From an uncultured Eubacteriales bacterium (GTDB lineage Bacteria; Bacillota; Clostridia; Peptostreptococcales; Anaerovoracaceae), in contig CACYBO010000101.1 of the NCBI GenBank assembly GCA_902772685.1, forward strand, positions 1 to 5,471: a stretch of 5,471 bases of DNA, in the 5' to 3' direction. Under the pieces are notes generated by a model, which ran no database searches, was not told where the DNA came from, and saw only the letters and a list, made by a program, of their open reading frames with translations. Position numbers and translations under genes: made by a program. This document shows positions 1 through 5,118 of the stretch, in pieces; position 1 is the stretch's first letter, and each line of letters begins with the position of its first letter.

Positions 1-939
1 CTGTGGTTCAGGGACTTCGGGCGCGGGAACACAGAGCAGATGCTCGAAGGCCTCTACGAAGCGCGTCCCCTGTGCGCGCGCGTCAACCTGACGTGGGTGA
101 CGCGGGATGAGCTGCTGGAACTCTGGAGAAAAAACGGGATCTCCTGCGCTCCGTTTGCGCGGGAGCTGCCGGAATGCGGGGAGACATCCGGATGGGAGCT
201 GCCGGAATGCGGCGTGACATTTACCCCGGAGCGCCCGGTGGCGCAGATGCCCGGGTTTAAGGAAGGGTATTTCTACGTGCAGGATACCGGCTCCATGATG
301 GCAGGCGCACTGGCGCCGCTAAATGGCGGAGACCGGGTGCTTGATCTGTGCGCGGCTCCCGGCGGTAAAGCGACGCATATGGCCGAGCGGCTGGCATGTC
401 CAAAGGATGCTGCGAACAAGGCATCTCGGGCGGAGTGTGCTGCGGGCGAAGTGCTCGCGTGCGATATCAGCGCGTCAAAGCTTCCCCTCATGCAGGAGAA
501 TGCGGCCCGCCTCGGGCTGCAGAACATTTCTTTTATGACGGCGGATGCCTCGCTCTTTAATCCGAAGTGGAAGGGAAAATGGGATGTGGTACTGGCCGAT
601 GTCCCGTGCTCCGGCCTCGGCGTGATCGGGCACAAACCCGATATCAAGATGCGGCTTAAGCCACAGGATATAGACAGTCTCGTCAGGCTCCAGCGGAGCA
701 TTCTGGAGAACGCGGTGCGCTATGTGCGGCCCGGCGGACATCTGGTCTATTCCACCTGCACAGCCTGCCGCGCGGAAAATGACGCGCAGGTCGAGTGGCT
801 TTTACAAAGATTCCCGCAGATGCATTTGATCAGGAAGATACAGCTCCTTCCGGGAGTGCACGAGAGGGATGGATTCTTCATGGCACTGTTTGAGAAGGAG
901 CAGGAGGCAGGAGGACCTGAGGTCAGGGCAAAGCAGTAA
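1..939 (+). CDS. rsmB: 16S rRNA (cytosine-967-C5)-methyltransferase RsmB, 5'-truncated by window edge
   Basis: The reading frame is open from base 1 and ends at TAA 937-939, giving 312 codons. The first Met (nt 40) is internal, because the residues before it (LWFRDFG...) match the RsmB segment that precedes the RVN strand. RsmB proteins are about 440 residues, so the NusB-like N-terminal RNA-binding domain lies outside the window. The family makes m5C967 in 16S rRNA using SAM. Seen here: the linker RVNLTWVTRDEL, SAM motif I (VLDLCAAPGGKATHMAE, about nt 337-387), acidic motif II (ACDIS), motif IV ADVPCSGLG with Pro-Cys at 604-609, and motif VI YSTCT with the expected catalytic Cys at 757-759. 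The C-terminal DGFFMALF is also typical. Two local oddities are an ELPECG duplication (nt 161-220) and an 18-codon Ala/Cys/Lys-rich insert after motif I (about nt 394-447). Its place upstream of rlmN fits the Firmicutes fmt-rsmB-rlmN order. Identification is firm. Confidence 0.95.
   Translation: MWFRDFGRGNTEQMLEGLYEARPLCARVNLTWVTRDELLELWRKNGISCAPFARELPECGETSGWELPECGVTFTPERPVAQMPGFKEGYFYVQDTGSMMAGALAPLNGGDRVLDLCAAPGGKATHMAERLACPKDAANKASRAECAAGEVLACDISASKLPLMQENAARLGLQNISFMTADASLFNPKWKGKWDVVLADVPCSGLGVIGHKPDIKMRLKPQDIDSLVRLQRSILENAVRYVRPGGHLVYSTCTACRAENDAQVEWLLQRFPQMHLIRKIQLLPGVHERDGFFMALFEKEQEAGGPEVRAKQ
161..220 (+). repeat. 33-bp-period in-frame direct duplication inside rsmB
   Basis: The 19-mer gggagctgccggaatgcgg occurs at 161-179 and again, identical, at 194-212. 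Allowing two mismatches the copies extend to 27 nt (161-187 and 194-220), an offset of 33 nt or 11 codons. At protein level ELPECG appears twice, in the linker between the RNA-binding part and the methyltransferase fold. It keeps the frame, so it probably arose by slippage or unequal recombination in a tolerant loop. Confidence 0.9.
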
Positions 940-956
940 GGAATTATTTGTAAAAT

Positions 957-1008
957 CGAAAAAACCCATAGTTTTTCCCGTTTTTGAAATACAAGGTATG
1001 GGATTTTC
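957..1008 (+). terminator. Candidate weak intrinsic terminator after rsmB
   Basis: CCCATA (965-970), at the end of repeat unit 1, pairs exactly with TATGGG (997-1002), at the start of unit 2. After one A-A mismatch, AAAA (960-963) pairs with TTTT (1004-1007). This leaves a 26-nt loop and a short T-run on the descending side, 20-70 nt past the rsmB stop. The large loop and AT-rich stem make termination uncertain. A competing hairpin pairs GTTTTTCCCGTTTTT (971-985) with AAAAACGGAAAAAC (1012-1025), with one bulged C. Confidence 0.4.
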
Positions 1009-1163
1009 AAGAAAAACGGAAAAACCCTAACTCTTTTTTAACAAAAAAACTAAAACGTTAAGAGTGAAAGCCTGAAAAATAAGGAATTTTTTTAAAAATG
1101 AGAAAAACTCATATATTTTAAGGCGATTTCAGAGGAAAATGTAAGGAATATTTCAAAAAACCG

Positions 1164-1213
1164 AAAAAACCCATAACTGTTTACGGCTCAGGGCGAAAAA
1201 GTTAGGGTTTTTT
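1164..1213 (+). terminator. Candidate terminator/attenuator hairpin upstream of rlmN
   Basis: AAAAAACCCATAAC (1164-1177, right arm of repeat unit 4) pairs with GTTAGGGTTTTTT (1201-1213, left arm of unit 5). This forms 13 base pairs with a single bulged A at 1173. The stem is flanked by A6 on one side and T6 on the other, the usual look of a bidirectional intrinsic terminator. The 23-nt loop can be shortened by a few T-A pairs (1180-1182 with 1196-1198). It lies 46 nt before the rlmN start, so if active it would reduce transcription into rlmN. The same unit 5 left arm can instead pair with its own right arm (1224-1235), an alternative fold. Confidence 0.45.
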
Positions 1214-1229
1214 AGAAAAACAGAAAAAA

Positions 1230-1242
1230 TCCTTAGCAGGAG
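1230..1242 (+). promoter_or_regulatory. Shine-Dalgarno AGGAG upstream of rlmN, with possible TCCT anti-SD
   Basis: AGGAG at 1238-1242 is the only good ribosome binding site before rlmN. It is 17 nt from the rlmN ATG (1260), longer than usual, and 3 nt from an out-of-frame ATG at 1246, shorter than usual. TCCT at 1230-1233 can pair with AGGA at 1238-1241 over a 4-nt loop and would mask the site. TCCT is also part of repeat unit 5's right arm, so the two pairings exclude each other. Confidence 0.5.
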
Positions 1243-1245
1243 CGG

Positions 1246-1263
1246 ATGTTTATTAATCTATGA
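1246..1263 (+). CDS. Possible five-codon leader ORF (MFINL) coupled to rlmN
   Basis: ATG at 1246 is followed by four sense codons and TGA at 1261-1263, encoding MFINL. The stop overlaps the rlmN start as ATGA, the standard arrangement for translational coupling. It follows AGGAG by only 3 nt, a poor spacing. If used, it would explain how ribosomes reach the rlmN start, whose own distance from the Shine-Dalgarno is long. ORFs this short arise easily by chance, so confidence is low. Confidence 0.25.
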   Translation: MFINL

Positions 1264-2348
1264 CACAGACTGACACACAACTTAAAACCCCCATGCAGGA
1301 TTTGGACCGGGAACGAATCAGGCAGTGGTGCAAAAAGCACGCAGAGCCCGCGTACAGGGCGAAGCAGATCTTTTCGTGGATTCATGAGAAACAGGTCTTC
1401 TCATTTGAGGAGATGACGAATCTTCCGAAGCCGCTGCGGCAGAAGCTGGCAGCGGATTATACAGCGGCGCCGCTGCGCGCGGTGCGCCGGCAGATTTCAC
1501 AGATTGACGGGACGAATAAGTTTCTCTATGAGCTGGGCGACGGGCAGTGTATCGAGACGGTGTTCATGCCTTATAAGCACGGCAATTCGGTGTGCGTTTC
1601 CTCGCAGGCCGGCTGCGCGATGGGATGCACGTTCTGCGCTTCGACGATTGGAGGAAAGGCGAGGGACTTAACGCGTGGGGAGATCCTCGCGCAGGTCTAT
1701 GAGACGCAGAGACTGACCGGGGAGCCGGTGTCAAATGTGGTCGTCATGGGGACCGGCGAGCCGCTTGACAATACGGAGGAGGTTATCGGGTTTATCCGGC
1801 TCCTGGCGGATGAGGCGGGACAGAACATGAGCCTTCGCAACATGACACTGTCCACATGCGGGATTGTGCCGGGCATTTACCGGCTGGCCGAAGAGAAAAT
1901 GCCGATCACGCTGGCACTCTCGCTCCACGCTCCGACGCAGGAGAAGAGGGAGAAACTGATGCCGATCGCGCGCCGTTACCGTCTGGATGAGGTGATGAAG
2001 GCGTGTGATGACTACCGCAGTACGACCGGACGGCGCGAGACATTTGAGTATGCGCTTGTGGCGGGAGTCAACGATACGGATGAGGATGCGGCAGAGCTTG
2101 CCGCACTTCTTAAGGGGCGCCATGCGCATCTTAATCTGATTCCGGTAAATCCTGTACGCAAAAAGCAAGATGTTGGGGAAAAAGCTAAAATAAGGCGTCC
2201 AAACCGTCAACATATTGTCAAATTTCAAAATAAACTTGAAAAAAACGGAATAAATGTTACTATAAGAAGGGAAATGGGCGCCGATATCGACGGTGCATGC
2301 GGGCAGCTGCGTGCGAAGAGGGCGGTATCGGACGATTCTGGCAGGTAA
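1260..2348 (+). CDS. rlmN: Dual-specificity 23S rRNA A2503 / tRNA A37 C2-methyltransferase RlmN
   Basis: This 362-residue radical-SAM enzyme matches RlmN in full. The family adds a methyl to C2 of A2503 in 23S rRNA (and A37 of some tRNAs in E. coli) through a methyl-cysteine intermediate. Seen here: the N-terminal segment EPAYRAKQIFSWIHEKQ (29-45), VCVSSQ with Cys112, the cluster motif CAMGCTFC with Cys119, Cys123 and Cys126 for the 4Fe-4S centre, GTGEP (164-168) for SAM binding, LIPVNP (293-298), and GACGQLR with Cys347, the expected methyl-carrying cysteine. The in-frame TAA at 1254 blocks any upstream extension. Met12 (nt 1293) is an alternative start nearer the conserved region but has no visible Shine-Dalgarno. 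Codons 301-338 are unusually AT-rich (nt 2161-2280 has 40 G+C of 120). The gene ends 7 nt before stp, as in an operon. Cfr, a related enzyme, methylates C8; the overall Firmicutes synteny favours RlmN. Confidence 0.97.
   Translation: MTQTDTQLKTPMQDLDRERIRQWCKKHAEPAYRAKQIFSWIHEKQVFSFEEMTNLPKPLRQKLAADYTAAPLRAVRRQISQIDGTNKFLYELGDGQCIETVFMPYKHGNSVCVSSQAGCAMGCTFCASTIGGKARDLTRGEILAQVYETQRLTGEPVSNVVVMGTGEPLDNTEEVIGFIRLLADEAGQNMSLRNMTLSTCGIVPGIYRLAEEKMPITLALSLHAPTQEKREKLMPIARRYRLDEVMKACDDYRSTTGRRETFEYALVAGVNDTDEDAAELAALLKGRHAHLNLIPVNPVRKKQDVGEKAKIRRPNRQHIVKFQNKLEKNGINVTIRREMGADIDGACGQLRAKRAVSDDSGR
2236..2266 (+). promoter_or_regulatory. Candidate internal sigma-A-type promoter for stp-prkC
   Basis: TTGAAA (2236-2241) and TATAAG (2261-2266) each match five of six consensus positions. 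The spacer is 19 nt, two longer than ideal. The pair lies inside the AT-rich 3' part of rlmN and would start transcription roughly 80 nt before the stp ATG. AT-rich coding sequence produces such matches by chance, so this is only a candidate. Confidence 0.3.
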
Positions 2349-2355
2349 ATATCTT

Positions 2356-3099
2356 ATGGAATATTTCAGCAAAACAGACATTGGAAGAAAGCGGGAAGTG
2401 AACCAGGATTATGTGTTCGCGACGGATCAGCCCGTCGGTAACATCCCGAACCTGCTGATTGTGGCCGACGGCATGGGCGGTCACAAGGCTGGTGACTACG
2501 CTTCAAAATACACGACCGAGACAGTGGTGGACACGCTTAAGAACACGGCGATAACAGGGCCGAAGGCGATGTTCGAGGAGGCGATTAAGCTCGCGAACAC
2601 GCGGATCATCGAGAAGGCTGCAAGCGACGTCAACCTCGAGGGCATGGGGACGACGCTCGTGGTCGCGACCGTGATTGAGCACACGCTGTATTTCGCCAAT
2701 GTCGGTGACAGCCGCCTTTACGTGGTCGGCGAGGAGATCAAACAGCTGTCCAAGGACCATTCTCTTGTCGAGGAGATGGTACGTCTGGGCGGCATCAAGG
2801 AGGATGAGGCCAAGCATCATCCCGACAAGAACATCATCACACGCGCGATCGGCGCCAAGGATGATGTTGAGATGGACTTTTTCGAGTACCGCCTCGTGCC
2901 CGGGGAGATTGTTTTAATGTGCACGGACGGTCTCAGTAATATGGTGGAGGATGAGGATGTGCTCCGCATCATTAAGGGCAGCAGGGATCTGCCCGAGGCG
3001 GTGAACAGACTGATCGAGCAGGCAAATAAGAACGGCGGCAAGGACAACATCGGTATCGTGTTGGCCGATCCGCTTTCTGATGAGGAGAAAAGCTTATGA
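2356..3099 (+). CDS. stp: PP2C-family Ser/Thr protein phosphatase (PrpC/Stp)
   Basis: The 247-residue protein has the usual length of bacterial single-domain PP2C (PPM) phosphatases, which remove phosphate from Ser/Thr with two or three Mn/Mg ions and oppose the PASTA kinase. Motifs in order: REVNQD (13-18) with Asp18; VADGMGGH (36-43) with Asp38; GMGTT (96-100); NVGDSR (115-120) with Asp118; KDHS (133-136); TRAIG (162-166); CTDGL (189-193) with Asp191; and GGKDN (227-231) with Asp230. The metal-binding aspartates are all present and there is no signal peptide or membrane segment, so it is cytosolic. The start at 2356 is chosen because MEYFSKTDIGRKREVNQD is the canonical N-terminus. An upstream ATG at 2293 would add 21 unrelated residues and overlap rlmN. 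The AGG at 2343-2345 is a weak ribosome site, so coupling to rlmN is likely. The stop overlaps the prkC start. Confidence 0.96.
   Translation: MEYFSKTDIGRKREVNQDYVFATDQPVGNIPNLLIVADGMGGHKAGDYASKYTTETVVDTLKNTAITGPKAMFEEAIKLANTRIIEKAASDVNLEGMGTTLVVATVIEHTLYFANVGDSRLYVVGEEIKQLSKDHSLVEEMVRLGGIKEDEAKHHPDKNIITRAIGAKDDVEMDFFEYRLVPGEIVLMCTDGLSNMVEDEDVLRIIKGSRDLPEAVNRLIEQANKNGGKDNIGIVLADPLSDEEKSL
3082..3087 (+). promoter_or_regulatory. Ribosome binding site of prkC
   Basis: GAGGAG lies 8 nt before the prkC ATG at 3096 and within the last codons of stp. With the ATGA overlap it fixes the kinase start and indicates coupled synthesis of phosphatase and kinase. Confidence 0.8.
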
Positions 3100-5096
3100 T
3101 TCGCAGCGGTGTAAGACTGAACAACCGTTATGAGATCTTAGAGCGCATCGGCCGCGGGGGGATGGCGGATGTTTACCGTGCGACTGACCACAAGCTGAAC
3201 AGGCCGGTTGCGGTAAAGGTCCTTAAGAAAGAGTTCCGTGAGGATGAGAGCTTTGTCCAGAAGTTCCGCTCTGAAGCACGTGCAGCGGCGGGACTGATGC
3301 ATCCGAACGTTGTCAATGTCTATGATGTCGGCACCTACAAGGGACTGTGGTACATGGTCATGGAACTGGTCGACGGCATCACGCTCAAAGAGTATATCAA
3401 CAAGAAGGGACGCCTGTCGTGGAAGGAAGCGATCAGCGTCAGTATTCAGGTGTGCTCCGGCATTCAGGCGGCACATCAGAAGAATATCATTCACAGGGAT
3501 ATTAAGCCGCAGAACATCATCATTTCCAAGGACGGCAAGGTGAAGGTCACGGACTTCGGCATCGCCCGGGCGACGACCGCACAGACGACCACGACCAGCA
3601 TGATGGGCTCGGTTCACTATACGGCGCCCGAGCAGGCGCGCCGCGGCTTCTCCGATACCCGCAGCGACATTTATTCGATGGGTATTACCATGTACGAGAT
3701 GGTGACAGGACATGTTCCCTTTGACGGGGACAGTGTTGTGACCGTCGCGTTAAAGCATATCCGGGAGGACATCGTGCCGCCTTCAGAGCATGTGCGTCTG
3801 CCGTACAGTCTGGAGCAGATCATTTTAAAGGCCACCCAGAAGAACCCGGATTACCGTTATCAGGATATGGACGAGATGATTCTCGACCTGAAGCATTCGC
3901 TTCTCGATCCGAATGGCGGATTTGTTAAAATGGCAGCCGGTGCGGGCGGCGCATACGACATTCTCTCCACGCAGGAGATCCGGAAGATGGAAGAGGATGA
4001 GAGACAGAGCACGCAGACGATGAACCTGAGTGACACGGACGATCTTCCCTACGATGACGCCTACGATGACAATGACGACGATCTCGATCCGGGCACGAAG
4101 AAGGTCAACAAAGTCCTTCTCGGCGTAATCATCGCGATTATTGTGGCGCTTGCCATCTTCGCAATCGGCAGCGCGACCGGCCTGTTCAAATTCGCCGGCG
4201 GCGATAAGAAGGCCGAGAAGAGCGATACGGTCGAGGTGCCGAATGTGGTCGGCAAGACCGAGGCTGAGGCGACGGAGGTTCTCAAGAAGGAAGGCCTTAA
4301 GATCAAGGTGGTCTCCGAGGAAGATTCCGACAAGTACGAAAAGGGCGTGGTCATGAAACAGAAGACATCCGCCGGTACGAAGGTGCCGAAGGGCACGACG
4401 ATTCAGGTTATCCTGAGCACCGGCAAGGTTGAGGAGATCACGATTCCGGACGTCGCGGGACTGTCGGAGGATGAGGCGAAGCAGAAACTGAAGGAAGCGG
4501 GCTTCAAGAAGACCGATTCCGAGTATAAATACAGCACGACGACTCCGGAGGGTGACTGCATGGGCACCGATCCCGAGATCGGCACGAAGGTGCCGGCTGA
4601 CACGACCATCACAGTCATTGTCAGCAAGGGTACCGAGTCAGCTGTGGTTCCGTCGCTGGTCGGTCTGACCGCGCAGGAAGCAGAGTCGAAGCTGGCGAGC
4701 GCAGGGCTGACGGGAGCACGCACAGACAGCTACAGTGACACGGTGCCGGAGGGACAGGTCATGTCTCAGAATCCGTACGCCGGCACGAAGGTTGAGTCGG
4801 GCTCGACAGTCTCCTATGTTGTCAGCAAGGGGCAGCAGGACGTTCAGGTTCCGCAGATAACGGGCGGCAATGAGACGCAGGCAGTCGCAGCTCTCAAGGC
4901 GCTCGGACTTAAAGGCGCCTGCATGGGCGTCATGCCCAGCAAGGAGCCGAAGGGAACGGTCATCAACCAGAGCCCTGCAGCCGGGCAGACAGCTTCGCCG
5001 GGAAGCACGGTTACCTATTACCTGAGTGCGGGTTCCGATCAGTCGGAGGACTCGGATGATCAGGGTGACAATGCCGCCGGAGCAGGCGGGCAGTGA
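3096..5096 (+). CDS. prkC: Membrane Ser/Thr protein kinase with four extracellular PASTA repeats (PrkC/PknB type)
   Basis: The 666-residue protein has a cytosolic Hanks-type kinase domain (about 11-270): P-loop GRGGMADVY (19-27), ATP lysine Lys41, helix-C Glu60, catalytic loop HRDIKPQN with Asp135, DFG at 153-155, a Thr-rich activation loop (about 160-172, the expected autophosphorylation region) and APE at 177-179. A very acidic juxtamembrane stretch (about 313-331) precedes one transmembrane helix (about 338-360), giving an N-in/C-out topology. Outside are four PASTA repeats at about 379-443, 447-512, 516-579 and 583-646, each opening with a V/I-x-V/I-P type strand and closing near STG, SKG or SAG. 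The tail is acidic and Gly-rich. PASTA domains of this family bind muropeptides or lipid II; in B. subtilis PrkC triggers spore germination and phosphorylates translation factors including the RsgA homologue. Repeats 2 and 4 each carry one Cys (488 and 609). The start is fixed by the GAGGAG site and the overlap with stp. Confidence 0.97.
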   Translation: MIRSGVRLNNRYEILERIGRGGMADVYRATDHKLNRPVAVKVLKKEFREDESFVQKFRSEARAAAGLMHPNVVNVYDVGTYKGLWYMVMELVDGITLKEYINKKGRLSWKEAISVSIQVCSGIQAAHQKNIIHRDIKPQNIIISKDGKVKVTDFGIARATTAQTTTTSMMGSVHYTAPEQARRGFSDTRSDIYSMGITMYEMVTGHVPFDGDSVVTVALKHIREDIVPPSEHVRLPYSLEQIILKATQKNPDYRYQDMDEMILDLKHSLLDPNGGFVKMAAGAGGAYDILSTQEIRKMEEDERQSTQTMNLSDTDDLPYDDAYDDNDDDLDPGTKKVNKVLLGVIIAIIVALAIFAIGSATGLFKFAGGDKKAEKSDTVEVPNVVGKTEAEATEVLKKEGLKIKVVSEEDSDKYEKGVVMKQKTSAGTKVPKGTTIQVILSTGKVEEITIPDVAGLSEDEAKQKLKEAGFKKTDSEYKYSTTTPEGDCMGTDPEIGTKVPADTTITVIVSKGTESAVVPSLVGLTAQEAESKLASAGLTGARTDSYSDTVPEGQVMSQNPYAGTKVESGSTVSYVVSKGQQDVQVPQITGGNETQAVAALKALGLKGACMGVMPSKEPKGTVINQSPAAGQTASPGSTVTYYLSAGSDQSEDSDDQGDNAAGAGGQ

Positions 5097-5118
5097 CACT
5101 TTAAGAAAGAGAGTGTGA

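Larger units (their letters stand above)
937..1235. repeat. Array of five diverged 34-nt palindromic repeats, period about 60 nt
   Basis: Five ungapped 34-nt units can be aligned at 937-970, 997-1030, 1080-1113, 1142-1175 and 1202-1235, with starts 60, 83, 62 and 60 nt apart. The pattern is a left arm like TAAGGAATTTTTT, a centre with a short A-run and often CG or GG, then a right arm like AAAAAACCCATA. The arms are imperfect inverse complements. Units 1 and 4 agree at 28 of 34 positions. The spacers after units 3 and 4 also resemble each other (TTTA, then a GGC, then TCAG, then GAAAA), so the true unit may be a decayed 60-bp tandem repeat. The first unit begins on the rsmB stop codon and the last ends 3 nt before the AGGAG ahead of rlmN. 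The region is about 30% G+C between GC-rich genes and holds no convincing gene or promoter. Function is unknown; a mobile palindromic element or an RNA regulatory leader are both possible. Confidence 0.8.

Noticed and set aside
914..924. Short palindrome GACCTGAGGTC near the rsmB stop
   Set aside because: An 11-nt dyad inside coding sequence with no T-run and no partner site is expected by chance.
1089..1117. TATATT at 1112-1117 as a -10 box for rlmN
   Set aside because: The only sequence at -35 distance is a T-run with a poor match to TTGACA; in such AT-rich DNA this is not enough to call a promoter.
998..1121. Mini-ORFs in the repeat array (ATG 998 to TAA 1030; ATG 1098 to TAA 1121)
   Set aside because: They are 10 and 7 codons long, lie inside repeat units, and have no well-placed ribosome site, so chance is the better explanation.
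937..1235. CRISPR-like geometry (34-nt repeats with 26-49-nt spacers)
   Set aside because: The repeats are only moderately alike, spacers partly resemble each other and vary in length, everything is low complexity, and no cas gene is present. A CRISPR array would have near-identical repeats and unrelated spacers.
2293..2355. Upstream start for stp adding 21 residues
   Set aside because: The extra residues overlap rlmN and do not resemble PP2C N-termini, whereas MEYFSKTDIG at 2356 does.
1731..2381. 216-codon open frame on the minus strand
   Set aside because: It is fully antisense to rlmN and the start of stp, lacks a recognisable domain, and is explained by GC-rich codon structure of the genuine genes.
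3138..3713. 191-codon open frame on the minus strand
   Set aside because: It lies opposite the kinase domain of prkC, whose motifs are intact; the translation resembles no family I know.
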